Shown: positions 44,113 to 56,714, numbered from the stretch's first letter. The stretch: 64,000 nucleotides of DNA from Brienomyrus brachyistius (GCF_023856365.1 NW_026042668.1:62001-126000), one strand, 5' to 3'. Made by a program: numbers and translations. The notes: generated by a model not told the origin, from the letters alone.

Positions 44113-44639
44113 TATACAGCTAACCATTTCCAATCGAAAAGTACATACAAGTCTCCAATATAAGTTATACAATGGAGCGCAGATAAACTTTTAAATAGTA
44201 ATTAACCAAACTATATAAAGAATACAAGTTTGAATACAGGTAATTTGTATAAATTTTACTGTGTTCAGACTGAAAAATCAGCACCAGCCTTACACACATT
44301 GCAGTTCTGCTTTTTTCTTCTTTTAGCATAATTACCCGTTTCACGTTCACGAGGCAGAAGATCCCTGCAAATGTGAAAATTCACAAGTAACAGGCACCAT
44401 TAACCTCAAGCCATAACAGTCTGCTAGCCTGAACAATAGCAAACTCTATGTATTACCAATTATTACGCAGGTTGTCACTTTATCAAATCATGACTGTTAC
44501 TAAGAAGTGGGAGTGAAACGCGTGTCACGAGATCTCGCGATATTACAACATGACGAGATTTCTCGTTGGAGCGAAAAGCCGTTTCACGAATGCGCTGCAA
44601 ATGAGCTGCTGTAAATATGTCGGCATCTGACTAAATTAC

Positions 44640-44855
44640 TATAGTAGATACCCCAGACACTTTTGAATCTTTTGTGTGTCAGCATTTCGGGTGCCGGCGG
44701 AAAATATAAATGGCGAAAGGGAGACAGACAAAACACGAACCATCTGTAAGGACTGTAGAAAGCTAATGCCGCACACAGCGGCTAATGCTACTACTAACTA
44801 CTATGCAAAGCCATTTGCAGCACCATCATAGCTCTTTATTTAAATTCACTGCACC
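44640..44855 (+). pseudogene. hAT transposase N-terminal BED zinc finger remnant
   Basis: Plus-strand frames read DTFESFVCQHFG and, after a frameshift, a segment with TICKDCRKLMPHTAANATTN. This matches the BED-finger pattern of ZBED/hAT proteins (a CxxC pair followed by a degraded histidine part). A stop codon follows. About 200 bp downstream lies repeat A, possibly from the same element. Confidence 0.6.
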
Positions 44856-45066
44856 GGTGAAGAAAACAATTTTAAAAAATGTTATGTTTATTATTGGGTG
44901 CTTTCCACTTCATGCACCCACATACAGCGCTAGCTTAAAGCAATGCATTCTGGTCCTGACGCAATGCATCATGGTTATATTTTTTATCGCCCGTTGCATT
45001 ACGTCACCATGTCACATGGTACCAAAAACTCCGCGAGAGCAAGACACATCAGGCAGCACCTCTTAG

Positions 45067-45557
45067 CAGGCTGCACAGGCTGGATCCGCCTCCATTACGA
45101 CACAACTTTGCCCTTATTGGCTTAAGATTTTAGTTACATACATGACGTTTGTATATCTGCTATTTCTCCGAGAAGCAGGTAAAGCGGTAACTGCTTTTCA
45201 ATTAATTTACTTGGTAAAATTAAATTTAAATAAATGATATGAATATTGTAATAGTACTCGTGAGCTTTGTTTGTTGTTAGTTACTGTAATGTTGCGCTGC
45301 TTTATTTGTTTAATCGTCTTGTCTGTGAAGACATTCAAGTTAATCAAATAAGAAACTGCACTGTACACTGTACATGACCATAAAAACTTTGAATCCTTGA
45401 AATAAATGTTTTTGATCTTTTCCTTGGCAGTTATCTTTTTACCCAGGGCCTCTATGTACACAATAGTTATTTTTTTCATGACTAACAGTATGGATCAGGA
45501 GTTGGTTATTGTAAAAGAAGTAATGTGCATGCAGGTGATATTTGTATAGATTTATAT
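45067..45557 (+). repeat. dispersed repeat A, second copy
   Basis: High-identity match to 19138-19630 in the same orientation. It diverges at about 45557. Confidence 0.88.
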
Positions 45558-45559
45558 TT

Positions 45560-46010
45560 ACCCCTAGGTGATAAGTTTGACAGTCTTTCTTTTACCGTTT
45601 GGCCTCTCGGTTGAACATAATAGTGGCGCGAGCAGCTCCACTTGGTTTTTTAAAAATACTCAGCCATGAACTTTTGGTGAACTCAGGTGAATCCCTTCCT
45701 TCAGTAGTAAACCTTGGTAGTTTCAGCCGTTTACACATTGTCTCACTAAAAGGTTGATAATATATTTGTCCTTTTACATAGTGATAAAATATACGCGATA
45801 AAAATGTGAATATTCATAGATTCAGGACTAACAAAGTAGCTAACAGAAACTCAGACTAACAAAAGGTGCAAATACATACTCAGTTGGTTCCATTGTGTTG
45901 ATTACATTATAATGTTTACATTGTAATGATTATATCATGGATATTTGCATACTTTTTATAAAATCGTAATTCTTATATTCTGCGTTATATAGTGCTAAAT
46001 AATATTCCAT
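45560..46010. other. unassigned DNA
   Basis: AT-rich with no repeat or gene recognised. Confidence 0.45.
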
Positions 46011-46011
46011 A

Positions 46012-46250
46012 GATGGATGGACTTTATTAATCCCCGTGGGGAAATTGTGTTTTTTATGTCTCCCTCAACTTACTCTTTGTGGAGTAAGTTGTCCGCGAAG
46101 TGCAGCTACCTGTTGGGGCGCCCAGGGAGCTGGGGGTTAAGGGCCTTGCTCAAGGACCCACAGACGTGCTGAGGCTGGGTTAGTTTCAACTGGTGACCTC
46201 ATTACAGGCACAAGGACTGACCCCTGCCCCCCAACTGTGTATGAGTAGCA
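46012..46250 (+). repeat. fish interspersed repeat (CTTTATTAATCCCCGTGG type)
   Basis: Same family as 62475-62700: ACTTTATT..CC..GTGG.GAAATTGT, then AGTAAGTTGTC.GCGAAG.GCAG, then GAGCTGGGGGTTAAGGGCCT.GCTCAAGGAC. A common retroposon-like repeat in fish. Non-coding. Confidence 0.75.
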
Positions 46251-47350
46251 TTTATGCTGTTTCTTGAGTGTGAGCTAGTACATAAACCAGCTAGTGCTCA
46301 CCATTGCAAAAATACTCTAGCTTTCTGTCATACACATTTTTTTATTTTCTTACATTGTCCGTTTTTGTTCATCAGTCTGTAATATTCTGAATAACGACAA
46401 TGTAGAGAAAAACAGATTAAATTCTCCTTGTTTGTAATTTCCCCATGTAATCCACTGCCTTGTGGTAAGAGGTGCAAAGTCAGACGCGTTGAATGATGAG
46501 GATACGATATTGAGTTTAGTTCTTGAGAGGATTTATTCATATGATATTTTAACACACAGTACTTTGAACTGGTTTGTTTGGCGCAAAAGGGCCGATATGC
46601 AGACACCATCACACATTGGCAAATACGGTCAATGACTGTTTCACTTTGCACCTTCAGCCCTGAGCCGCGTAATCTCAGCACCTTTAATAACAACCATTGC
46701 TGCCTCCTACAGGTGGGAATACACTTAGACAATAGTAAATATCACTAAGGCAGGCAAGTACCTCTCGTTTCAAGTGTTGCAATACTATATAACATTATAT
46801 TATAAACAATAAATACGAATAAATAAAAACATTAAACAAATAAACATAATCAATAATATTCATGAATAATTATGCTTAATATACAAATAAAAGATAGCTC
46901 CTGCAGATGATTTCAGATAACTACTGGAACAATGAGTTCTGGAGGGAGCAAGCTCTGTTACATGCTATAGAAATGTTGATCTGATTCCTTTCATTATCAG
47001 ATTGTTACCACTGTTAAAAACCACAGATATTGTATTCTGATTGTATGCATTTCCTATTAGGGCATGTCAGTTACTTCTGTTAAAAAAATCCGTTTATTCT
47101 GACGTCGTAAATTTCCTGATCAGAGTTTACCCTCTTTAAAGTGATGGAGGTCCACTTGTGCGAAAGATACATCGATATGCATATGAGATTTCGTTTGTGC
47201 CAAAAATATGTAAATAGCACACAGTCCATGTCGACTGAGCATGTGACAAAGAATTTTCTGTGACAATTCTATTTTGTCAATGAGTTTGTCTGTGGAGCCC
47301 CTGAAGGGACCTAATGGTGTCCGCTAATTAGATACCCAGAAATAAACTGT
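46251..47350. other. AT-rich intergenic DNA
   Basis: The minus-strand frame 46328-46732 (134 codons) has no motif and mixed composition; treated as chance. The 46780-46900 stretch is AATAAA-rich simple sequence. Confidence 0.45.
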
Positions 47351-47634
47351 GTGGCTCCTGCCCAAGCATTGCTGCCCAAACAGCAGCTTCCTCCTTATGC
47401 CACCGAGGGAGGAGTAGCCAGTGGTTCCCCTGCCCCTTCCCCTCTCCCCCCTGCAGACGAGGATCATAACCATTCAGCACCCGACTCTACCTCCTTCTCG
47501 GTGAAGAAGTGCCGTGGCGAAACACTCAGGCAGCAGGACGAGGTAGCAGAAATCTTGCCCCTATGTTGGTATGTCCAAATCCTCAAGGGGGAGATAAGGT
47601 TTGCTCATCTGACACTGTAGATGAAGGAGTTGAA
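47351..47634 (+). pseudogene. LTR-element gag fragment, N-terminal side
   Basis: An open frame of 89 codons with a proline-rich front and a KKCRGETLRQQDEVAE segment. It is interrupted at 47634 by a CR1-like LINE; the target duplication GAGTTGAA joins it to the capsid-like piece at 48628. Thus both belonged to one gag. Degenerate and partial. Confidence 0.5.
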
Positions 47635-48627
47635 CATAAGAACATAAGAAACTATACAAACGAGACGAGGCCATTCGGACCCATCAAGCTCGCTTGGGGA
47701 GAACTAAAACTAATAGCTCAGAGTCGTTAAATCTTATCTAGCTCTGATTTAAAGGAACCAAGGATTCAGCTTGCACTACATTATCAGGAAGACTATTCCA
47801 TACTCTACACGCTGCGTAAAGAAGTGCTTCCTTAAATCCAGCTTGAAATGTTCTCTCCGCTAATTTCCACCTATGGCCAACGAGTTCGTGTATTTAAACT
47901 AATGCTGAAGTAACTATTTGGTTGAACAGCATCCAAACCGTTAGAATCTTATATACCTGATCATGTCCCCCCTCAAATCTCCTTTGCTTGAGACTGAACA
48001 GATTAGCTCAAGTAACCGTTCCTCGTATGACATTCCTCTAAGACCAGGATCATTTTTGTGGCCCTACGCTGCACCTTTTCTAAGGCCACAATGTCCTTTT
48101 TAAGATATGGTGACCAAACCTGCACACAATATTCTAGGTGAGGTCTCACCAAGGAATTGTATAATCTTAGCATTACCTCCCTTGACTTAAACTCCACACA
48201 CCTGGAGATATACCCCAACATCCTATTGGCCTTTTTTATTGCTTCCCCACACTGGCGAGAATGGGACATGGAAGCATCAACATACACACCAAGGTCTTTC
48301 TCATGATCAGCTACCTTTATTTCAGTGACACCCATGAAATACCTGTACTTTATATTTATGTCTGCTCCCTAGATGGAGTACCTTATATTTATCGACGTTA
48401 AATTTCATCTGCCAGGTATCGGCCCAGTCACTAATTAAATCAAGATCCCGCTGTAGCTGCTGAGCCCACTAATTCAGTATCTGCTACACCACCCACCTTG
48501 GTGTCATCTGCAAATTTCACCAGTTTACTGTATATATTGGTATCCATATCATTTATGTTAAATTAGGAACAATAGTGGTCCTAAAATCGAACCCTGCGGT
48601 ACCCCACTATGAACGCAAGCCCACTGT
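47635..48627 (-). pseudogene. CR1-like LINE 3' part inserted in gag
   Basis: It has an 8 bp target duplication GAGTTGAA at 47627-47634 and 48628-48635. The minus strand encodes EIKVADHEKDLGVYVDASMSH and LVRPHLEYCVQVWSPYLKK at 48100-48330. The 3' end shows AACATAAGAACATAAG, the CR1-type octamer tail, at 47635-47650. It is 5' truncated and carries several frameshifts. Confidence 0.9.
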
Positions 48628-48635
48628 GAGTTGAA

Positions 48636-48850
48636 GGACATTGCCAGTGACCTGCTGGACCCCCAGCAGAACAGGCCTCACCATGCGACAGCCCTTCAGA
48701 GACTGGTCCTCCCTGCGCATGGACTGGGGCATGATGCATCAGTTTAAACAGGAGCCTGGTAAATCCTGCGAGTGCTACACCAAGCGACTGATGGCAGCAT
48801 TCTCCAACTACAGTGGGATGGACTCCACAACGGACCGAGAGTGTATGTGA
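48636..48850 (+). pseudogene. LTR-element gag (capsid) fragment
   Basis: KQEPGKSCECYTKRL and a DREC end match the gag relic at 6960-7200 in motif order and spacing. The frame stops at 48850. The downstream part of the gag seems displaced to 51780-52140. Confidence 0.65.
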
Positions 48851-49248
48851 TGTAAAAATACACTAAGATAGGTAAAAACTCTTTTGTGGACTAAGTAAAA
48901 CAAACATTTTATGTTCTAGTTTCTTAAAACTACTGAAACAAATAATTGGCTACACTGCAGTTCCGCTGTTTTGTTTGGCACCCCTGCATGTCGTGCATTG
49001 TGTGGAAAAAACCTGAAGGCTGAGGAATGTTACGTAACACAGCTAGAATGTAAAAACTCTCTCTGGTGTAATTCACTGCATAAAACCAATGGTGTTAAGT
49101 GTGATGTCTTCTTCATAACACTCCCTGATGTTTGTGTCCGTGACCATGAGATAGGGTGGGCTGCTTTTCTTCCTTCCTTTGACTAGTATTCCTCCTAAAT
49201 TGTTCATCTGTATTTGCCTGCATTGGTACTTGATGTGCGTGTGCCTTG
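48851..49248. other. unassigned DNA
   Basis: The open frame 48971-49186 has several cysteines but no recognisable pattern. Confidence 0.35.
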
Positions 49249-49760
49249 TGTCACGATCGCCATTTAACGGGAGCGGCGGACGGGCAGGAAACAGGCAAGG
49301 CAGGCAGGATACGGGGATTTATTAGGAACACGGGGTGCAGGAAACATCTCACGCAGACGGACTTCAATGACGGTCACTGAACTCTAGTAAGACATGAACT
49401 CAAATAGACAGGACTGATTGAAAATATCGGACACAGCTGGGTACGATCAGGGAAGCACACGTGGATAATCAGGGGGGCGTGGCACACACGGTGGTCAGAC
49501 TGTCCGGGACCCTCCTCGGGGACTAGGGCAGGAAAGTCTGAGCTGGGTCAGGGACAGGAGTGGGGCCAGGAACAAGAGCCCCAGGGGGCACAGTCATTTG
49601 AGGCGGAGGGAGCGCCTCGGGCGTGGGCTCTGGGGCCGCAGGGGGCAGCGGAGGCGGCTGCTCAGGAGCTACGGGCAAAGCAGGCGGCGGCTGCTCGGGC
49701 TCTGGGGCCGCAGGGGCAGCGGAGGCGGCTGCTCGGGCTGCGCAGGAGCTATGGGCGACG
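49249..49760 (-). mobile_element. LTR-retroelement fragment
   Basis: It starts TGTCACGATCG and shares GATCAGGGAAGCACACGTGG and GGGGGCGTGGCACACACG with 28130-28190. From 49560 it shares the GC-rich GGAGCGCCTCGG..GGGGCCGCAGGGG part with 29140-29220. So it is a second, shorter copy of the LTR plus its internal edge. Confidence 0.75.
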
Positions 49761-49789
49761 AAGGCAACCTGCTCAGACGCTGTAGCAGG

Positions 49790-50354
49790 AACCCAGGACT
49801 TTATGCTCAGCCCACTGCTGTTAACTCCGATGACTCACAACTGAGCAGCAATGCACATTCGAATTCCATCATCAACATCAGGCAGATGACAAGACTGTTG
49901 TGGGTCTCATCATTAAAACGGTGACTCAGCATACAAAGAGGAAGTGTGATGACTATCGGACTGCTGCAGAGCCAACAACCTGTCTCTGAATGTTGGACCC
50001 AAGAGATGGTTGTTGACGTTAGAAGAACACAAAACACAGAGTGACCACTCTCTGCTGCACATCGATGGCTCATCTGTGGAGATCGTAGAGAGTACCAGAT
50101 TCCTTGTTGTCCATTCTGGCGGAGAATCTCACCAGGTCCTTCAACATCAGCTCCATAGTAAGGAAAGCACAGCAGCACCTCTACTCTCCACGGAAGCTCA
50201 GAAAGCCCATCTCCCATTCTCACACTCTATTGGGGAACTGTTGAAAGCACCCTGAGCAGCTGCATCACGGTCTGCTTTGAGAACTGTGTCGCCTCAGATC
50301 ACAAGTCCCTACAACAGATAGTGATGACAGGTGAGAAAATCATTGGGAGTATCG
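49790..50354 (+). pseudogene. Rex1/L2-type LINE ORF2, post-catalytic part
   Basis: Fragments in several plus frames: a LTLEEHKTQ/VVDVRRTQ segment, IDGSSVEIVESTRFL (50060-50105), then RKAQQHLYSPRKLRKPIS-type phrase and CITVCFENC-type end. Frameshifts separate them. It continues after the LTR at 51183. Confidence 0.7.
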
Positions 50355-51182
50355 TGTTAGAGAAATATGTACTTTTTTTATCATCATTTTGCTAGACGCT
50401 TAGAAACAACACCCTGCCGCAGCTTGATCTTAATTGAGCAATAACACGTCTCAAGAACTGTCGCTTGAATATTTCCACCCCATATATGGTGACAAACAAT
50501 GTTCAATGTCAGTTGCATATCCTGTTTGTGTACCTCAATAAAAGACACTGCGAGGGGAGTTACTCTTTCGAAGTGGCTGAGTTCGACTGAGAGGCTGACA
50601 CCTCGAGGTCAGGACCGGGCTTCCCTTTGTAAGGAAAAGTGGTAAAAATGTCCCAAGGTTCTTGGTTGATCATTTGAATGCAGACAATGTTAGGAATTTA
50701 TGATCATGGGGGAAGCCAGGGAGAGAATGGGGGTTCCAGTTGGGCACCACTATGGTGATAAGGTTAAGATAAGGTGATAAGAATTGAATTACAATGATCA
50801 TAAAAGTCTCCACCCTGTCCTGTCCCGTCCCTGTCTCAGGATCCTCACACTCCAGGGGGTCACTCTTTATATGTAAATTCACTCACAACACCTACACACA
50901 ACACCTTGGTGGGGAGGGCCTTTTTGGGTATAAAGGGGGGTGAAGAACTGTCTTCAATTTGTATCTGAGCTGCCTTTCAGTACCCGGTGTGTCTCTACAC
51001 TGTATTACATTGTATTATTTTTGCTGTTCAATAAACCATCATTTTGCTGAAACTGCGGAGACTCTGCAAGTGGATTCCCTACACCTTGCAGCAAGTAAAC
51101 GTCATCACAGCTGTCTGCGTTGTTCTGTGTTCAGAGACTGGTTTGTTTCCAGCGCATCTTCAGAAGAAGATAACCCTAACAT
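50355..51182 (+). mobile_element. LTR insertion (possibly two joined LTRs) inside the LINE
   Basis: It begins TGTTAGAG and ends CCCTAACA, flanked by TATCG (50350-50354) and TATCT (51183-51187). A second TGTTAGG start lies at 50688; the 50688-51182 part (495 bp) has a TATA box (GGTATAAAGG, ~50928) and AATAAA (~51029) placed as in an LTR. The first part (50355-50687) has its own AATAAA (~50533). It could be one long LTR or a fusion of two. LINE coding resumes directly after. Confidence 0.75.
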
Positions 51183-51770
51183 ATCTCTCCCCTCCATCAC
51201 AGATATTCACACCACACACTGCATCCGCAAAGCCACCACCATTGTGGATGACCCCCACCCCCCTCACCATTATCGTTTCACCTCCTGCCTTCTGGAAATA
51301 GGTCCCGGAGCATTCGGGCCTTTACAGCCAGACTCAAACAGCTTTATCCCCCATGCCGTCAGACTACTGAACCTCTCAGGGACTAATCTGATACCACACA
51401 CACATACACTCATTAACACACTTTATTATTTAACTACTATTTTTTATCTTATTGTCGCCATGTTTACAGTTACTTTTATTTATTTTTATTGCTACCTCAT
51501 TGGACAACCAAACTGCGCCTCTCAGTACTGGGTTTACTGTGCTGTTTGTGCTCGTTGGTGTCAGTTGTCCTCTCTTTTTGCACTGTCCTGCAATGTTTGC
51601 CACAGTTTTTGCTCATTATGCACCATACAGTATTTGCTAGGTTGGTATGTGTTAGTCTTCTGTTAATTAAGTAGCACCTTGGTCCGAGGGAAACTGTTTC
51701 TTTTGTAACTGTACTATACTCAACTGTGTAAAGTTAAAAATACATTAAAGACCTACTTGACTTTTACTGA
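51183..51770 (+). pseudogene. LINE ORF2 C-terminus and 3' UTR
   Basis: Encodes CIRKATTIVDDPHPPHHYRF and PHAVRLLN, the C-terminal signature of this LINE type, then an AT-rich 3' UTR ending ATTAAAGACCTACTTGACTT. Confidence 0.78.
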
Positions 51771-51779
51771 ACAGGTGCT

Positions 51780-52140
51780 AAAGTGAAATACTTGCTTCTG
51801 GGAAAGAACTCCAGCTGAAATCTGTACAACAATTATGGGAGACATATGGGAAGGACGCGGTGTCAGACCTGCCCAGTGGGACGAATGTGGTTTTCCTAGT
51901 AACAGCAGCTTCAGTCCCAATCAGATAAGCCAGATGCGTCTGAAATTAGAGGAACGGGATCAGACTGGTTGCTCAGGGGACTAATGTGGTAGAACTAAAA
52001 CAGAGACAAATTGGACGGTGTTTCAATTGTGGGAAAATGAGACAAAGCAGGCAGAGGAGATGCGGGTGGCAAAGAAGCATGAGATAAGGAATGCAGAGAA
52101 TGTGGATGAGGGTGAGACTCCTGTGAAAACTGTGTATTGA
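51780..52140 (+). pseudogene. LTR-element gag, zinc-knuckle remnant
   Basis: A GRCFNCGKM phrase (about 52015-52045) is the first half of a CCHC zinc knuckle; the rest of the knuckle is degraded. Upstream frames resemble a gag linker. Probably the end of the gag begun at 47351, separated by later insertions. Confidence 0.5.
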
Positions 52141-52289
52141 AAATTAGGGCCATAGTATTGTCATCCATCCTGTCAGGGTATGGAAATACACTGAGGGTAA
52201 ATGGCCTAATGCAGGAAGTGTCTTAATCCTATAACATCCAGCTGATTCAGGCTGTGGGGGACAGTGTAGTACTGCACTCTTCTGGCTGG

Positions 52290-52480
52290 GACCCTTGAAT
52301 AATGAATGAATGTTACATTTATACAGCCCTTTTCTAAGATACACAAAGAGCTTTACAGAAGCACTGGGGAGCCACTTCAACCCAAACGTGAGGCAGCAGG
52401 AGAGGGGGGCCCAGGCAGAGAGAACAGCCAACAAGACGGGTGCTTCCACAGACAGGACGGGGGCCCCGGCAGACCAACGC
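52290..52480. repeat. fish interspersed repeat fragment
   Basis: ACATTTATACAGCCCTTTTC .. AGAGCTTTACAG.AAGC is a common fish LINE-derived 3' end motif. Confidence 0.45.
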
Positions 52481-52541
52481 TGACGACTCCTGGGACCAAG
52501 TCAACAGAGCAGCTGTCGTCATTGTGACTCACCCTCATACA

Positions 52542-52820
52542 TCCATCCATTGTCTAAACCGCTTATGCTACTGGTCGTCGCGGGGGTCCAGAGCCTATCC
52601 TGGCAGGTTCTGTGCACGAGGCAGGGAACAACCCAGGACGGGGGGGCAGCTCATTGCAAGGGCACATTCACACACCATTCACACACACATGCACTCCTAC
52701 GGCCAATTTAGCAAGAGAGAACATGCAAACTCCCCACACATGTGACCCAGGCGGAGACTCGAACCTGAGTCCCAGTGGTGGGAGGTAACAGTGCTAATCA
52801 CTGCACCACCAAAGCAGCCC
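52542..52820 (-). mobile_element. tRNA-derived SINE, internally deleted
   Basis: 12 bp target duplication CACCCTCATACA at 52530-52541 and 52821-52832. Part of the body (the CTCAGCATGTTTTTGG region) is missing. Confidence 0.9.
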
Positions 52821-53299
52821 CACCCTCATACATGATTTCTGATTCTTGATTTTAATCCCCTTTTCTGTTTTTGGCAACATATAAAGTGCTGTGAATGTCA
52901 CTGTCAGATTGTCATATCATCCTCCAGTTGTCCCTTGTCACCCTGGATGCACATTGAGTGTTTGCTAAATATTTTTATCTTGTAGTGTTCCTGATTTTTT
53001 CCTGTGTTTTAATTTGCAATTCTCAAATTTCATGACTGGCATCCGTGGGGACGATTAATTAAACCTGTTAACTCTGCACTTCAATTTCAAACTGTTGGTA
53101 ACATGTGTACATATTTTTGTCTGATCTTTTCACCACCAGGTGGCGATATAGCAACTCCAGAGTTATTGATGGCTAGAACAAAAAAACACAGTAACACAGA
53201 GGTGTAGCTAAAAATTCTGGGCCCCTGACAGAATGTCACCTTGCGCCCTCTGTCGAATTTTACATTCTGTGAAAGAGATTTGTTGAGCCATCTTCCAAT

Positions 53300-54215
53300 G
53301 TAATCCAATCCAGCTCTTTATTTGAAAAAGCACTTTAAACAACCTTATGGACCAAAGTGCTAGCACAAAGGAATAAATAAAAACATTCACACACTTAAAA
53401 CGAAGTAAAAGAAATTTAATAAAAACCAAAACATTCAATGTGAGTAAAAGGCCATTAATAAAAATTTAAAAAAATCATTAATTAATAAAGAAAAGGCTAA
53501 GATTAAAATAAGATTTACTATTAAAATTAACATCTCACAATGTGTCAAAGGTGAAGGAGAAGAGATTAGAAGAGATTTAAAAACGGACAGAGGGGATTCC
53601 TCTCTAATGTGAAAAGGCAAGTCATTCCACATTTTAGGAGCTGCGACTGCAAAGGCTCGATCCCCTCTAAGCTCACGCTGAGTCTTAGGAACCGTCAGGA
53701 ACAGCTGTATCAGCTGACCTGAGAGAGCGGGTGGGGGTGTAAGGGTGAAGCAGCTCACAGAGGTCAGATGGAGCAAGACACTGAGGGCTTTAAAAGCAAA
53801 TAACAGAATTTTAAAATGAATCCTAAAATGTACGGGCAGCCAGTGAGTGAGGCTAAAATGGGGGAGACATGCTCATATTCCATGTGCGGCAGCATTTTTG
53901 AACCTTCTGGAGGTGAACAATAGTGGAGCCTCTAACCCCAACATAGAGGGCGTTACAGTGGTCCAAACTAGTAGTGACAAAAGAGTGGATTACTGTCTCA
54001 AAGTGCTGCCTAGAAAGAATTGGCTTTATTTTGGCCAACTGCCTCAATTGTAAAAAGCTTGACTTGACAACTAACCTTATCTGAGTGTCAAACTTAAGGT
54101 TGGTGTCGACTTTATGTGTGTGATGTGTGATGACTGGTTTACAATATTGTTCCAAGGAACCTAAAATTACAGTGGAGGTCAGAGGAGTGGAGTTACCAAA
54201 AACCAACACTTCTGT
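53300..54215 (-). pseudogene. L2-like LINE ORF2 end
   Basis: Minus-strand remnants: NLKFDTQIRLVVKSSFLQLR, VIHSFVTTSLDHCNALYVGV (53950-54110), then GDRAFAVAAPKMWNDLPFHI (53600-53690) and VFKSLLIS. These are the canonical C-terminal ORF2 motifs (SRLDYCNALL.., GxRAFxxxAPxLWNxLP). A frame break lies near 53780-53850. An AT-rich 3' UTR follows to about 53300. Confidence 0.85.
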
Positions 54216-56560
54216 CCATTACCTCCCCACTTCCTTGTTAGTTACAATATTTGTTCTGCATTACTGTACTGCTTTGGAGCCTTTTGATATTAAGGTGAAT
54301 AACACAGGTGAAAAATTAAGGTGAAAAAAGAGACAGATGCATTGACAGCAGTCGTGGCCACACTTTGGACTGGGAGTGTAAGAGCAAAGGAAACTGAATC
54401 CACTATGTTCTGTCCTGTAAATTTTTATTAAACACCACATGACACACATACGAGTCCTGTTTTAACTTTCAGGGCTGATGGTCTGCAGCCTGGCTTGTGT
54501 TCTACAGTGCAGCGCAGGTGCAGTCACTGTGCTGAGCCCGGCGTTATATTAATGACGCAGCCTTTCACACTGACCAGTGAGAAATAACCTTGAAAATGAC
54601 TGTGCTCTTTGTGGTTCTCCTTTTTTCTTACCACCAAGCAAGAGACTAAACATATTTTCTACTTATCAGTTATCAGAAATCAGAAATGTCATGCAGTAAT
54701 CAGAGGTTAGACAGCAAGAATGACTTTTGTATTTTTATCTTTTGTCAATCTTTTATCCAGCGACTACTAATTCTCATCGGGGTCTGGAGAGGGTGGGACC
54801 TGTCCCAGGAAGCACAGAGCACAGGCCAGCATGGATTGCCATTCCACACAAGCAAAAACAATTAAGATGGTCAGATTTGCCTCACTGTGTGATTTTGACT
54901 GAAAGATGAACTAAGCACAGTCTTGTGTGTATAAAAATGCGTAGATTCATTTAACTTTAACAATGAGATTCAGCAACATGACCTTATAGTGTTAATGATC
55001 GGTATCTTACTGGTATTAACTGAATTATGCAAAATTCTACATTATTCTATATTATTGCACCCAAATTGTTCATACTGACTAAATGTAATTACTGACATCC
55101 TGGACATACTGCTTTTTAGGTTTGAATTTAAAATGTTAGTAGACAAATTCATGCTGTCAATAACATCTCACTTGCTCACCCACTTTTAGATAAAAATACC
55201 CTTTGTGGTTTTTCTAGTGAAGCAGTGGGCCTGAGCTGAGGACCTGATGGTTGTGTGGTTTTCGCTCACTGAGAAGAGAGACACAAACACCCTGCTCTCA
55301 GTCGGTCAGTCTTCCTGTAAAATGCAGAGGTGAGACTGCTAGTGGAAAATTACTGACTGCAGCGTCAACAACACATATAAACAGCAGCACAAACAAAATG
55401 TTCCACAAATGCAGGACATCTGTATGCTTACAGCACACATCAGACACGCTGACCCTCAGCACTGAGCTCCTCCAGGCTCTGTGCTCTCCCTCTTCTCTTC
55501 AATTTCTACACAAATCACTGCTGCTCCAGTGAAGATCCTGAATTTTGCAGGTGATACTACTGTGTTTGCCATCATAACTGAAGGTGATGAGTCTGCCTAC
55601 AGACTGGAAGTCGTACAGCTGACCATCCAGTCTGAACTCACATTATCCCAAATGTCCACATGCTTAGACTCCTCTCATCATCAGGGAGGAGCGTCCCTTG
55701 GCACTGTAGAGTAGATGGATGAGAGCAGGCTGATAACAAGGCTGTCATCAATTTTATTGATCTTTTTTTAATCATTGAACTTTTCCCTGTTCACTGTCTT
55801 CTGATACAGTTTCTATCTGCTGCTGATCTGCAATATTGTTCCTCCTTATTCACTGATGTGCAGTGTTGCATTGAGCCAGTGCATTATGCCCTGTGTGGCA
55901 GCTTCCTTTGGGAGGCTAATATCTGGCACATGAGCAATAATGTTACATGCAATAGGATTGTGTATAAGTTAAGGATTGTGTATAAGTTAATTTTAATATT
56001 CCTATAATATTCCTCTGTATGTAATATATTCTTATTTTTTGTTTCTATTATTACCCTATATTTATATATACATCCATTTCTTTTACATTCATAATGATGT
56101 TGTTTGTTGTTTTGTGCCCCACTGCTCTTGTAACAAGCCTCAGTCTTGACTCTCCCTTTTAGGTCTTGGCCTTAAATCACACTCGATATAGGTGGTGTCG
56201 TCCCCATCACCCTGACCAGGATACATGCTGTAAGATTAATGGATGGTGTTTATCTGTGTGATGAAAAAGAATGTGAATAAAACAAAAATGTACCATTATA
56301 AATGGGAGCCCTAGGATGTGTGGTGGTTAGAGATGTGGACTGATGAGAATTTTGCTTTCTAAAGTTCTGTTGTGAAAACTGTACATTCCGTTCCATGTAC
56401 AGTAGTGATATGTAGCAATCATGTGCTCCAGTCAAATGTCCAGCTGCATGAATAATAATGGTGGCTTGTTGATAAAATAACTTAGGCTGAATACTTGAAA
56501 GCGTGACCTGGGTGAGGTAGAGAGGAAACAGGGTCTTACAAGAAGCAGATATTGTTCTGT
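54216..56560. other. intergenic DNA with weak repeats
   Basis: A diverged SINE-like piece lies at 54760-54860 (GGGACCTGTCCCAGGAAGCACAGAG). 55250-55345 and 56560-56650 share GTGTGGTTTT..CAGTC.GTCAGTCTTCCTG..GTGGAAA, a low-copy duplication of unknown nature. No gene recognised. Confidence 0.4.
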
Positions 56561-56714
56561 CTGTGTGGTTTTTACTCTTTGCAAAGTGAGTCCAGCACAG
56601 TGCAGTCAGTGGGTCAGTCTTCCTGAGCTGCATCTAACCAGTGGAAACATCTGCAGCACTGCAGAGAAGCACTCAGCAGACAAACAAACCCAAACAGCTT
56701 ACAGCTGTATGTCA

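Noticed and set aside
46328..46732. 134-codon minus-strand frame
   Set aside because: No motif, no splice or promoter context, mixed composition; chance length is plausible in this window.
54580..54655. Signal-peptide-like start (MTVLFVVLLFSY..) on the plus strand
   Set aside because: It stops after 17 codons and has no splice donor in the right place.
56560..56650. Nonamer- and heptamer-like sequences (GGTTTTTAC .. CACAGTG) suggesting an antigen-receptor recombination signal
   Set aside because: The heptamer orientation does not match the nonamer side, and no V, D or J coding sequence adjoins it.
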